Positions 49,850 through 63,357 of a stretch of DNA of 64,000 nt are shown piece by piece. Source of the DNA: Erythrophleum ivorense. Taxonomy: Eukaryota; Streptophyta; Magnoliopsida; Fabales; Fabaceae. The notes below the pieces were generated by a model. That model searched no databases. It was not told where the DNA came from and saw only the letters and a list, made by a program, of their open reading frames with translations. The position numbers were made by a program, and so were the translations under genes. Where the stretch lies: contig JAIUCV010000089.1 of NCBI GenBank assembly GCA_026724425.1, positions 1,674,001-1,738,000 of the forward strand, written 5' to 3'. Every line of letters begins with the position of its first letter. Position 1 is the stretch's first letter.

Positions 49850-52800
49850 CTCTTTCTCTTTTGGCAATTTCTCTCTATTGTCATTACACCTTTTCCCAGT
49901 TGTTGTCATCATTGTTAGTCTACTATTGTTTGGCTAAATTTGTTTGTACAACAATAAGCCTTTATTTTTTTTCCTCTCTTACTCATTAGTTGTTTGCCTC
50001 ATTGTTCTACCACCATGTTGTCATCCAATTGCCATTGTCATTATTAACTTGTCATTGCTCAACCATCCTTTGAAGCCTTTGTCAATGGTAAGTGCCTCCC
50101 ATTTATCCTTCCTTCATTTTGTTTTTCTTAGATAAGTTATGCTTCCAAATGGTCATGGTGTTCCTAAGAAATGGTAATGCTAGTGTTCTTGATCCTATTT
50201 TGGGTTTGAATGTTGCTAGTCTTATCCTAAATTTATGCTTCACCTTTGTTGAATTTGCTTGTGGATGTAATTGTGTAGTGAGTTTTTTGTTGGATTAATT
50301 TCAATATTAGATGCACTTAAGAGTGGTTTTGGCTAGATGTTATGCTTAGATTGTTAGGAAATCATCTTTCATTATTTAATTTTGATGAAAAATCATCATA
50401 ATAAAGAAATGTTTACGTTATGTTTTTAAATGGTCATGGTACTTTCAAGCTTATTTTGGACTTTAATGTTGTTCCAAATTCATGCTTCACTTTTGTTGAT
50501 TTTGCTTATAAATGTAATTTTTTCTTTTGGGACTAATTGTGAAATGACTTTTTGGCTAGATTATTTTTTATATGAAAAGCACATGGGAATGTTTTTGGCT
50601 AGATTTTATGCTTAAATTGTTAAGATCCATTTATTTAATTTGGTTGAATATTCATCATAATGGAGAAAATTTTGTGATTAATTTATTGCATTGTTGAAAT
50701 CCTAATGCTAGGTATAATGTATAAAAGCTTGCTTTGATGCATATTGGGTTTCATATGAAATTAGTTTGGGTTTAATATTTTATACCTTTATATTTGTCTT
50801 TCTTGGTTAAATTCCAAATCATAATGAACCTTTATTGGTTATTGGTACATTTTAAGATTCATGAAATTAGCTTGGATTTAATATTTGAAATTTAATTAGT
50901 AAAACTCTTGCTCTATTATAATATTTGATTGTTGAAGGATTTTGGCTATTTGAAATGACACTTATACAATATGTAAGTGTTGGTAGACATTTTACTAACT
51001 TTGTTATAATCATTTTGCAAGTATATATTCATTATAACACTAAAAGTTAGAGGTGGATATGGGTAGTAAAGAGGTTATGGTTCAAGTAGATCCACCATAG
51101 TTTTGCCACTTCTTCAATGGTCTTAGTAAGAATTCTTACTCCACAGGAGAGATAATTTCTTTTTTCCTTTTTTACTTTTCAATGTGTTTTTGAATCGTAT
51201 ATAATAAAAATAACTATAATATTAATAATTTGCTTTCTTACTAATCATGATAAGTGCTTCCTTGTCTGCCTATCTATTACAAGGCCATCTCTTCATACTT
51301 ATTCCCCTACAAGGCTATTTAATCCTAGTTAGGTTACTACTGGCACAAAAGATAAGAGGTTGCTTATTAAATCGATTCTAGGGAATTATTCACAAGTGTA
51401 ATCTTATGGTATGACATGATTTTGATTTCACTTTCTAATACGATCTTATTTGCTTGCAAGAAGCAATTTAAACCCCTAAATATCACTACATATATAAATC
51501 ATGAGCTTCTTGTACGCATGTTGACTTTGGCTATATACAAAATGAGGTGATTACCCACAAGAGACAAAGGATACACGTTGACTTCATGTGCTTAAGGTTT
51601 AAGATTAAATATTTCATTTCATAGTAATACGTACTTATTTTAATTCGATATGATGCAGACCACATTTCACTTTATAATGAAATAAGGTCAAGTAATGGTT
51701 AGGAGTATATGGGAGAAGACTTGTGTGGAACGATATTTGGATGTGTTTTTAAATGCAAGAAAGAAGGCTAGTGAAGTAGCAAACATTATTTAATTCACAG
51801 ATACTAGCAATTGTGCTCCGCCAAGAATGCATGTAGACATTTGTGACGGGCTCTTCAACATCTAGTGAAGTCTTAAATTAAAATAAGATGTCCATGGCTA
51901 CGAAGTGAAACCACGCATCTATGCTTGGACATATATTCACACTAAAAGAACTATTAGTTTTACCCGATATAAAAAGAAAATGATATTGTTTCTTTACCTT
52001 TTATTTAATTTGAATTTATTGTTTTGTTACTTTTCATTGTATACTTCCAAAGTTGAAGTTGATATTGACTTGCTAGAGAATAAGCTTATTTGAGACATTT
52101 ATGATAAGATCCACAAGTATAAGAAAACTATCCATTAGTGTTCAATCAATCCAAACAATTTTACGTAATGGTTTCTATAAATAAATTATGATCACATTTG
52201 GTTAATTTTTGTTTATGCTAAATTGTTTTCTTATCTAGTTTATTCAAAAGAAAGTTAACACTTCTATGGTGGAGTATATAGGGAAGTATATTTAGTTGTC
52301 GACTTATACATGTGAAAGCAAGCAATAGAAGAGAACAAAAAAGGACATGTCTATATTTTGGATGGTTGCTTCATAAGGAAGTCTTTCATAACCCACTAGC
52401 CATGGTACAACATAGGCCAAGGTGAACAAGATGTTTGGCAAGGTTTTGGAAATCTCCACACTACAATTTAAGGATGAGATGTAGAATAGTTGAACTAGTA
52501 CATGTGTGATAGCCTGTTTTAGGTGTTGTTAACTAGCCTTCCTAGCTTTTAATAGGACCTTGCTATGCATAATCAATAGAAACAATTCATGTAGCTTCCA
52601 CTTGATGTTGTTTCATTAGGGACAAAGACAAGAGAGTAAGGGAAAGCTTAAAGGTTAAGATGATAATATAGATTTGCAGAAAGATGATTGACATTAGTTA
52701 TCTTGTATAATTTCTTTATTTTATACATACTTTTTGTAATTCGACACACACATACACACATCTCTTTTGCAAATTGGTTGTGTTGGCTATTAAGATATTG
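49850..52800. other. unassigned DNA between the outermost and middle CACTA ends
   Basis: About 3 kb with short plus-strand open frames (49944-50298, 50430-50615, 51905-52093). Two related phrases near 50130-50290 and 50415-50530 (AATGGTCATGGT..TT.. then ATTTGG or TTTTGG, and ATGCTTCAC.TTTGTTGA) show an old duplication of about 290 bases offset. Translation near 51690-51860 gives text with APPRMHVD that I could not place with confidence. Confidence 0.4.
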
Positions 52801-53373
52801 GCATTACAAAAAAAAGTGATTTTTAGTGATGACTATTAGTGGTAATTGAAGAAAGTTGTTACTATAAGTTCATTTTTAGTAGATAAATTCATAATTCACC
52901 ACTAAAATGTGTCGCTAAAAAGGCATTTCTTTGTTTGTCAAAGCTTTTAGAGGCAATATAACAAATGTCAACGCTAAATAGATTTTGTAGCAATAAAACA
53001 TTTTTGTGGCAGTGACTGTTAAAAGTTTTTAGTAGCGATAAGGTGTCACCATTAACTCTTGTGGTATTTTAATTTTGCTATAAATTTAGTGGCAATTTTT
53101 GTTGTTAGTAAAATAGGTTTTTGCTACTAATAGTAACTCTTTCAATGGCAACTATAAAGTCACCACTAATTTATTTCAAAAAAAATTTTCCTTTGCAAGT
53201 TAACAAGTTTTAGAGCCAAACTTTTTAATAACACTAATGGCAATTATAATAAGTTGCTACTGAATTCTTTAAGAATTTCTTGTTATTTAATAACTTTACA
53301 TTTCAATCTCACCCCACAACACACCCCTGCCCCCCACTTATATAATCTTTAAAACCAAACACAAGGGACATTC

Positions 53374-53391
53374 GAGAGAGAGAGAGAGAGA
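53374..53391. repeat. (GA)n microsatellite
   Basis: Nine GA units followed by more purine-rich DNA to about 53480, inside the middle CACTA element. Confidence 0.85.
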
Positions 53392-56379
53392 ACTACAAAG
53401 AATACTGAAAAGAGAGATTGATAGAGAGTGAAGAAAGGAAAAAGACGTCAAATGAAACGATGATAATTAGAAACAACATTGGAGGTAAAGACAAAGAAGA
53501 AACATAAGGGAGATGCAAAATAAGGGACAATGCTAGTGAAGAATGATGGAGAATGACAAACATAAGCCAAAGAACAATAGAGAACAGTGACCATAAACGA
53601 AGAATGATAATAAGTCTTTGTTTTTCTTTTACTTGAATTAAATTAAGAAATTTTTCATCTTTTTTATTTTCAAAAATCTAAAATTTGGAAATTTGGGTTA
53701 GCTTATATCTACAACAATTTAATTTTATTCTAATTGAAAATTGCTACGGGAAGAGGAAAAAATAAAGTTGCTAAGTATATTTTTCTCTTTTCATACATAA
53801 CATTAAGTCAGTTGTGTGGTTGTAGAAATCTAAGATAAGGCCATAAAGGAAATATATGTTATGGGTTTTGTTCTTGCTTGAAGATATTTAAGAGAAATGA
53901 TCAGGGTAAGATTTAACATTAAAAGCATATATGACTTGGTGTTTTAGGTAAGTAAAACTATTGGAACCATTATGTGATTTTTAAGGTGTGTGCTACTCTA
54001 AAAATTTTACAAATATCAATTTTATGGTATAAGGATCATAGAAATAGCTACTTATTTGTTTATATCATTTGTATATTAGTTTCTTTCTAGAATGGTTTGA
54101 TTGTTATATGAATACTCAATTAATAGTGTTTGCTAAAACTTTCTTTTTGAACCAAATTGTAGAAAAATGTATTTTCTTATATGTAGATTGTCACATTAAG
54201 CTGAATGTAGTGGCTGAAACATACTTCAAGCCATACATGTGAAGTAATTAGAATCTTTTGTTGGCCAACAATGAAGAATGAACTAATTAGGGCTCATAAA
54301 CTTCTAGATTTTCTTAAGCAGAAAGAGTTAGACATTGACCAAAATTCTAGTACTTTGCGACAGTTGACTATTGCTAAAAAATTTAACAGCAGTTGTAAGA
54401 TCCATTGCTAAAAGCTCCGTTGTGAGTGAAATTACAATAGTTATTTGCAACTACAAGAACAACCATTGCAAAAATTTTACTGTTATGGTTCAAATTTAGC
54501 AATGATTGGGTCACAATCGCTGCAAAAAAAAAAAATCCCTTTAGCAATACTTTTAACCATCACTAATGAAATTATAGCATTTAAAAAAATTCATTTTGTA
54601 ATTTTTTTAAATATTTGAACATTATTCTGAACATAGTTTAAAATAACTAATACTGTAATAATAATGAGAATTATAAATTTTAAATTATAATTAGATATAA
54701 AATTAAAAATTAGATTTGGTATATATATAATAAGTTATACAAACACAAGTTCGTAAATAACTAATATAAATGCAACATCATTTAACAAACAATCCTACAA
54801 ATAATAAATTTATTGACTATCATCTTCTTAATTAAAACATTCTCCAACACTTGCTTGATATCCACTTCCTTGATCAAACACTTAAATTAAAAATATAAAA
54901 TATCATTAGAAACATATAAAAATTAAATTATAAAAAATAAATATTATTCCATGAATTTATTATAAATATTACTGTTAGAACTTAGAAAGAAGCTAATTCA
55001 AGGGGGAGGTGACTCTGATAATTATGGAGAATGAAAGTCATTGTTGCATTAAGTTTTTTTTACTTGTTTAGTAACCATTGTTTGTAATTGATAAATTTGA
55101 CTTTCTAGCTCTGTGGTTGAATGAGTAATAGAACTAATCCTACTACAAGGATGGGTGGAATGTCCAAACACTTGAGATGGGAAAGGTCCCAATCCTAAGC
55201 CTCCAATATAACCCCAATGCTCTTGACTTCTTAAAGCATAAGTTAATGAATATTTTAATGATATTTCCTATGATTGAGATATGAAACTAGATTCATATTC
55301 AAAAAAAGTTTCTTGCATTAACACAATATTATCAAATATGACCAATTTTGTAATTACCAAAATTGCAAGTTCAACCAATTTCATAACTCATAATCATAAT
55401 ATTGTTAACTATTACTAATTTCACAAATTCAACATCACATATTACCAAGTTCATAACTCATAATCAAGATATTATCAAACATGGCTAATTCAACAACCAT
55501 AAATATAAACTTATTACTAAACCATAACATTCTTAATATTGCTAGACACCTATCACAATGACCAAAATTACCAAATACAACTAATTCCATACCCCATAAA
55601 AATGATATTACCAATTCCACAATCAATTCTCAAGTGTACTAACCTATAAAGAACATATTACCAAGTTTATAACCCATAATCAAGATATTACCAAACACAG
55701 CCAATTCAATAACCTACAATCACAATATTTTCAAATATAAACCTATTATTGAACTATAATCACAATAGTACCAAGCACATACCATAATGAACAAAATTTC
55801 CAAATATAACTAATTCCACAACCAATTCTTAAGTGCACAAACCTATAAGGATATATTACCAAGTCCATAACATATAATCAAGATATCACTAAGTATGACT
55901 AATTCAACAATCTACAATCATGATATTTCTAAATATAAACCTATGACCAAAATCATAATAAATCACACTAGTGTCAAACACAAACTGCCAAAACCATAAT
56001 CACAAATACAATTAAACACATACAATTATTGCTCTGGCCTTATCGTTGACAGAAGCCCATTTGCCTTTTTATGAGTAACTATCCAAACTTCCCCCTAGAG
56101 ACTGTGTGCCCATATTGAGCCTCCTACAAATTCATAGCAAGTATCTTTATTTGGAAATAACATTTTCAAGTAGTGATTATTATAATGTATTTCAACTTAC
56201 CATTTCCACCTTTCAGCGTGCAAGGTTATTTGACCCTTCAATATCTGGGATTGTTTGTTTTTTCCTATTTTGTTTGTTTTTTTTTTCCTTTTCCTAAGCA
56301 TTAACAAAAACATATCCATTAGTTTAGAAATAATTGGTTAAAAAAGTTAAAAAGTATTATTACTTAAGTCATTGGGCTT

Positions 56380-56860
56380 AGTCGGTAGTCTAAATATGAT
56401 GCCCATAGATCTCCACAAATTCCAGGTGGGACCTTGATGATCAATTGATCCCTAGTAGATATGCTATCATATACTTTTGCCTGCAATCTTTGTTTCCTAT
56501 CCTTTCACTTAGTTCCAAGTACTTTTAAGATATATTTTTTATGCCCCTTCATATGAACAACAAACTTGGCCTTCATACTTAAAGACAAAAGTTAACAAGG
56601 ATATATAAATAAAAACATATAAATAATTTTAACATATAGTAATATTACTTGAATAGTCTTTTCATACACATTCTTTTTGTAGTCTAATAGCACCTTCTTT
56701 CAATTCTCATAACTTTTAGGAAATAAAGTAAAGTCTTTCGCATTGGTACTTATGAATCCACCTAACAAGTCATTGCCATTACCAATGGGTTGAGTTTGGT
56801 TGTTCCATTGCAGTACAACCTTCTGGCTAGGGGAAGTGACCAAGCATCGTTTGTTGTGAT
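56380..56860 (-). pseudogene. TNP1-like (Transposase_24) remnant of the CACTA element
   Basis: Minus-strand text near 56650-56830 reads VVLQWNNQTQPIGNGNDLLG, matching the family pattern V.WN..GQPIG.N...L...IG. Near 56390-56450 it reads VPPGICGDLWASYLDYRLSP, matching P.G...DQW..F.DYR.S. These are blocks of the accessory DNA-binding protein of En/Spm elements. Stops and shifts separate them. It lies downstream of the TNP2-like remnant on the same strand, the normal order. Confidence 0.6.
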
Positions 56861-57289
56861 GTGTCTTCTTATTTCAATGCCACGCTTGCTTATGAAACTA
56901 ATGTTAGCACACAACTTTAAGGATACTCGATTTTAATGCATTGGTATATTTAGACATACTTACCAACAATATCAACAATCAAATATTTGTTGTGTTTGGC
57001 AAGCTGACCTTATCATCTTCATTATCATCATCACATATGTTCATTTTAGGTGAAAATTGAGTACTTGTCTGGATAGCTTCCTCTACAGGAGTGGACAAGG
57101 TTGTTGGAACTTATGTGGAAGGGCCATCCTTATCTTTTGGAACCTAGTCGTCTTGCGGAAGAATTGCTTCATCTTTTAAAACCTTGACAATAAAGAAAAA
57201 TTTTATTAGTTAAAAGACTCAAGAAAAATATAAAGGCAAAAAAAAATCTAAACATCTTGTCAATGGTATATTTTCCTTTCCATCTGGAA

Positions 57290-60200
57290 ATAACATTTCC
57301 AAGTTTTGAGTTTGAGATGGCTCACACATTCATATAAAGTATTCCTACTATCTTCACCCATATCATATAGATCCCGTGGCTTAAGATGTATAGCAATGTT
57401 CCAATCTTTATCCAACTTATCTTATACAAAATAAATCATTTGAGCCTTTAAAACTAGGATATATAGCTCATCATCTTCATGTTCATCAATCTAGATCAAA
57501 TGTGCAAAGTTTACAGATGTAATACCTAGGTCATTCATTATAATCCCTCTATGATTGGTTGCATTAACCCACATACACTTGAATAAGGTCATTGTAAATC
57601 AGTCATGATAATTTAATTCAATAACATCTATTAGTTTTCCATAATAAGACACACCGCCAAACCACATATAGCTAACACTACTACTTACAAAACTATTTGT
57701 CACAAAAGTACCAAAGACATCACTATTTTGAGTTTTCAGCCTTTAATCTCATTCTAAATTATAAAATTTGAATTCATTAACATTACATGTACTGTATCTC
57801 TTTGCATAATCAATAGGACCCAAGGTAAGAAATTATAAATCATCTAAATGAGATTCATTTCTAATTTGAAAGGAATGATAATGACAATTTTATTAGACCT
57901 TTCATATTAAGATAATAGTAATATGTGGATATGTAGTTACTTGACGAGAAAACTACTTAATAAACTCTCTATAAACTCTCCTGTCAATATCAGAAGAAGA
58001 CCGTGAATGACTTCTTAATTATCTCTGTATGAATTCTTTGACTTCATTACATTAAATATACAATGTTATTAAATAGTTATAATGGTTAGAAAACACTTAA
58101 TTTAATAAATTTAGTTCACTTACTAAAGAAAGTGGTCTACTTTTTGACAATTGATAAGGACATGCCGATGGGTTTGTAATTCTTCCATTGGAGAAAGGGT
58201 GAAATATTGAAAGCCACCAATAGGTTTTCCAATTGGTGAAAACAAACTACTTGCATTGGGTGGTGTAACGTTAGGTTGATCATCAACACATGGAGATCTA
58301 TTGAAGATAGTTTCAATTCCATCTAAATACCTAAAGCAAAAAGTAAGAACTTCATTGGCTATATAACCTATTGAGCTCTTTGACTAAGCTTTATTATGTA
58401 TATGAGATTTCAACTTCTCTAAGTACCTAATAGACTATATAGAATTATAAGCCATGACACTAAATTGTGAAGATTTGAAACAATAAAAAATAAATTATAT
58501 ACAAATTTAGCTTTTTATAAGGTACATCCATCGATATTGGACCAGGCCTCTTAATTTGGCTTCATTAACTACGTGTACAATCAAATGAACCATGACTATA
58601 AAAAATAAAGGTGGGAATAACATTTCCATATGACAAAGTGTAAAAACAACCTTATTTTGTAGCTACTCAGGTTCATTGACATTTAAAACCCTATTACATA
58701 ATTGTCTAAAGAATGAATACAAATCCATTAAAATTGCAAGTATTGGTTTAAGAAGTGTCTTTCTTTTAGCAAATGGTAAAAATTGTTCCATAAGAATGTG
58801 TGAATTGTGATTTTTTAGTCCTTCGATATTTCATTCCCTCAAATTAATACATCTAGAAATGTTATTTGAATATCCATCTAGTACGGTGACGTGCTTTAAA
58901 GTTTTCAAAAAGAAGTCCTTGTTAGCGTTTGTCAATGTGAATAATGTTAGAGAATCTCTACCACTTTCGTCAGGTTAAAGATCAAACCTAATCCCCATTT
59001 CTCACAATCTCTCTGAGCATTTAGATGGTTTTTTTTATTTTCTAGTTTCATTCATCAAAGTAAACATCACATTATCACAGACATCTTTTTCAATATGCAT
59101 GATGTTAAGATTGTGACATAACAAATTGGTAAACCAATATGGGAGTTCAAAAAATATACTATTCTTTCACCATTGTTGAGATTCTGCCTCGACACCACTA
59201 GACACTCAAAATTGTCTTGCTCGAAATTCAACTTCCACATCTTTCCCAAATACAACATTAATATTCTCAACTTGTCTTAAAATTTTTTAGCCACTTATTG
59301 TCTTTAATGAATTTCTCTTCTCTTCTCTACCATCAAATAGGCTTTGAGCCAATCTAAATTTATGCCTTTGGTTCAAAAAGCATTAGTAACCCATAAAACA
59401 CCATTTTCGATTATAAGGAAGTTGGATAGAAGTTGTGTCAAAGTTATAAGATAGACAACCTAACCTAGTATGTGTATTCCATCTAGATAAGGTTCCTAGG
59501 CCTAGAAAATCACTAATAGTCCACAATAAAGTTACATGCATGTTAAACACTTGCTTGCCATAGGAATCAAAAGTTATAACCTTGACATTCCATAACTTTT
59601 TTAACTCTTCTATTAATTGTTGCAAATAAACATTCATATCATTTCCCAGTGCTTGCTTCCCAAAGATTATTAGTGAAAGCAGGAACAAACTCCATTTCAT
59701 ACATATATACGGAAGGAGGTTGTAAGGCATAAGTAACCCTAGCCAAATGCTATAGTTAATGCTCAAGGTGCAAATGGATTAAAACCATCTATAAATAGTC
59801 CTAGGCATACATTCCGAGGATCTAAAATGAATTGAAAATTCATTAAGTCAAATTTTTTTCATGCCTTAAAATCCCTTAAATGCCTTATCATGCCATCAAA
59901 ACTCATTTCAATTGTATGTCATCTCATATGTTCTGTTGTCTTAAAAGACATAAACAACCTTTGTAATCATGGTTTTAATGGAAAGTATTGTAAAACTTTT
60001 GTAGGCAACCTTAACTTCTTTTTATTACCATTGGACATGCTCTAATCCTTTGATTTCCATATAGATGTAATGCATTTTTCACAAGTATCTTTATTTGCAT
60101 CCTTCCCCTAGTATAACATGTAATCATTTGAGCATGCATGAATTTTAATGTAATGAAGACCAAGTTTATTGATGATTTTCTTACCCTTATAAAAAAGAAT

Positions 60201-60740
60201 GTAAAATTTTTGCATGTTTTAAGACATCTGCTAACAACTCTAATATCATAGATATTGTCATATAATTTCACTAAGAAGAACAATTTCAAATACTTATCAC
60301 ATCCTTCAAATAAACTCTGCAATCCATCTATAATTAATTCAAAGAAATATGCATTCTCATTAGACAAGTGATCTAATGGTGAAAACATTACTTCAACTTT
60401 ACCAACACTCTCATCATTAGGGTGATGCCTAAATGCATCATTGATTGTGTCTTGTATAGGGTCATTAATAATAATCCTATCTTAAATCACATACGACATT
60501 GAAGAAATTTCAACTATAATCTCTAGTGTGTTTGTCTTTCCATGTCTAAGCCAAATAGTATACCCTCTAAAAAATGGTTTAACACTTAGATGATCATATA
60601 CTACATCTCTATTTTGCCATTTGTTAAACTTGAATTTAGAACATAGGCAAATTATCCTGCCTTAAGGCTGTATTTAGTCCTTCCATATATTTAAGCGTGT
60701 TTCTAAGTCTCTCAATTCAAGATTTATCTATTACTGAAAA
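57290..60740 (-). pseudogene. TNP2-like CACTA transposase remnant
   Basis: Several domains of the plant En/Spm transposase can be read in order on the minus strand. Near 60550-60740: YMEGLNTALRQ and WQNRDVVYDHLSVKPFFRGY (transposase-associated domain). At 60030-60390: LQSLFEGCDKYLKLFFLVKL. At 59380-59766: GNDMNVYLQQLIEELKKLWN, then TFDSYGKQ, LLWTISDFLGLGTLS and KWCFMGY (Transposase_21). At 59090-59160: a short block before the HNLDVMHIEKN region. At 58530-58850: FPPLFFIVMVHL and GLVQYRWMY (DUF4218). At 57300-57720: SYYGKLIDVIELNY, NDLGITSVNFAHLI and IHLKPRDLYDMGE (DUF4216). Many stops and frameshifts interrupt it; the longest open pieces are 127, 125 and 67 codons. It is dead but unusually easy to recognise. 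Confidence 0.9.
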
Positions 60741-62830
60741 TAATAATAACCTATTGTAAATAACATTCTGAATTAAAAAAATATTTCATACCATTATTTT
60801 ATAACAACAATAAATTTGTTTTGTATATTTATAAAAATAATCAACTAACATATATATGATTTTAAAAAAATTAAGATTAAGTAATAAATATAATAAACTA
60901 AGATAAAAAGTAAAATAAAGAAAAAAAAGGAAAGAAAACTGAGAGATAAATTCCAAATGCATACATAATTAACAAAAAATATCTTTGACATAATTATCTA
61001 AATGAATTTTAAAATTTTTCTCTATTATCTGCTATGACTTATATCATGTCAAAGATAACAACATTTTATTCTACTCAATTAGTTTAAGATTGGAGCTTCA
61101 GTAACATGTTCTTCTATATATAATATTGGTTAACCTTAATATGGTTGTAATGACAATTATGCATAATAAATCAAAAAATATAAATAAACCATAGACTTTT
61201 AAACAAAAATTAAACTGAAATGGACTTTTAAGATCTCAAAAATAAATTAAAAATATGAAAGAAATATTTTATATATGCATAGTAACAAAAAATAAAAAAC
61301 AATTACTCATAAATCAACATATAAATTCAAATAATCTAAAGTTTTAGCACAAATAAACTATTTTCAAATACCAAGAAGTTAATATATCTTAAAAAAAGTA
61401 AAAATATTTAAAAAATTACCTTAAAATCGCTAAAATGAAAAAAATAAAAAAAAAACCAGTGGTAGACTCTACGGAGGAGAGGCGCATGGCAGTGGCTAAC
61501 ATGGGGCAACGCAATATGGCGAATCTAGACTTTAATAGTGGCAGCACAGTGATCTAGTATAACAATAGCACATGGTGATCTAAACTCCTTTGTTGCACAG
61601 GATTTCAAAATATAAATTTGTAGAATGGCATTTCTAATATTAGGGGGGTTGATTTAGTGGATTTAGTAGCGGTTACAACTATTATTAAAAGAACCATAGC
61701 AATATGAAAAAGTTAATTTTGAAAATTTTTTTAGGGATTTGTGCATCATTGCAATGGTTGAAGAAAAATCGTTGCAACATTGCAGTGGCTTCTTGAAAAC
61801 CACTACAAAATGGCGACTGTTATTTGACAACTATTACAATTTTGTAGCGATTGTTTTAAATGTTGTTAACCGTTGCACAACACTAGTTTTTTGGTAATAG
61901 GATGAAGATTCAAATTTAATTTATCCTGGCAAGGAACAATGTAGAAAAAAAAGTAAGGATAAAGCTTATTAATTTTGTAATAGGTTGGGAACTATATGTA
62001 ATAGGTTTAGGGTTCATGATATGCAAGTTCTTTTGTAAATGTAATATGAAGTAATTAAAAAAAAATTGTAGAAAAAGGAGCTTTTAGCAACAACATTTCT
62101 TGCCATAGAAAAAAAATTTAGTTATGACAAATGTTGTTGATGAAAAATTTTTCAATAGTGATTCAAAAAGTTGTCAATAAAAATTTTTGAATGATAACAA
62201 ATGTCACCACACAAAATATCCCTTAAGTGGTGACATTGTGTCAGAGTCAAACCACTAAGGATTTAATAATGACAAAAGTTGATGGTGAAAAATATTTAGG
62301 AACAACATATGATGCCGCTAAATATAAATTATAGTGACAATTTTTTTGTTGTCTCTAAAAACCTTTTATTATAGAAATATCATCAATGACCTAGATTTTT
62401 AGTAGCAACTTTTGGACTTATAGTTGCAACTTTTGTTGCCGGTAAAAGCGACTTTCTTTGCAGTCCAGTTTAGTTCAATTTTCTGTTTACAGTTCAATGA
62501 AATGAGAAAGGTTAATTAAAAGAATAAATTATATGTATCAATTATTTTTCCACTTTCATGGTAGGGACATTCACGAGAGGCCTAAAGTAGTCTGGACAAA
62601 TAGCGAGGGTTTGGCACCCATTAACGAGGGATTTGCCCAGCTTTTATGGGTCTAGTCCATGATGTTTTAACAAGGTGTAGTTCCCAAACTAAATGCCTCA
62701 ACAAGGGAATTTTAGTGAGGGACACATCTTTCTTTAATTAGCAACCCTGGGTGGCAAGGAACAAAACCACGCCTATCTCTTGTTAATTTCTCGCTAAACT
62801 TATTTAGTCAGGAATAACTGTATATATATG

Positions 62831-63317
62831 AATTGCTAGTTTTCTATATGGAATATGAACATAATTATAATCAATAAGATGTTAAATCAGGCAAATATAG
62901 TAATTAACGGTTATAAAAATTGAAGAGTTTAAAAGAATATAAAAATATTTTTTATTAAAGAAACATTTTGTTAGCTAGCTCCAGAAAGAATTACATCACT
63001 AACGTAATCTGCCATTTTGTCTATCCATATACAATTTATACCCTAACTGTCATCACAATTTTTTTATATCACGTGCTAATTAGTTTTTTCAAAAGCATCT
63101 ATAGCTTAATTTTTTTTTTAAAAAAAGAATTTGCAATCTGGGTTTTAAAATACAAGTTTGTGAGTGTAATCGTTGCTCAAACGATGGAAAAAAGAAAAAG
63201 CAATATAGCTAAATATAAGAGAAAGCAAATTTCTGAGGGGACGTATTATCTCAACTGCAACCTAACTCATTCTGTTTAATGGGACATCAAACTTTTGCAA
63301 ACCATTGAATTACTCTT

Positions 63318-63357
<40 letters not shown>

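Larger units (their letters stand above)
54333..61901 (-). mobile_element. inner CACTA (En/Spm) element, formerly autonomous
   Basis: The left end CATTGACCAAAATTCTAGTA pairs with the complement of the right end, CCTATTACCAAAAAACTAGT; both continue with a TTG(C/T)G(A/C)CAG or TTGTGCAACGG phrase. Subterminal DNA (54355-54560 and 61650-61900) is full of TTGCTAAAA, CATTGCAAAA and CGTTGCAAC phrases. The interior carries remnants of both En/Spm proteins on the minus strand. Termini and reading frames are degraded, so it cannot move itself now. Confidence 0.75.
52802..62465. mobile_element. middle CACTA element, split by the inner one
   Basis: The left end reads CATTACAAAAAAAAGTGATT (52802 on). The complement of the right end at 62465 reads GACTGCAAAGAAAGTCGCTT. 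Both look like degraded CACTACAAAAAAAGTCGCTT-type termini. Subterminal DNA (52820-53290 and 62090-62440) repeats phrases such as AGTGGTAA, CACCACTAAAAT, TTAGTAGC and GTTGCTACTA in both orientations, typical of CACTA transposase binding regions. Its own internal part (53290-54330 and 61910-62090) has no recognisable gene, so it was probably non-autonomous. Confidence 0.6.
49735..62830. mobile_element. possible outermost CACTA-like element (third layer)
   Basis: Left-end DNA (49745-49830) carries GAGGGATTTT and TGTCCCTCA phrases with ACGAGAAA. Right-end DNA (62570-62810) carries CGAGGGATTTG, GTGAGGGACAC and TTTCTCGCTAA in the opposite arrangement. GAGGGAC-type subterminal repeats are usual for plant CACTA elements. 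Terminal CACTA bases and a target duplication were not found, so the boundaries are rough. Confidence 0.35.
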
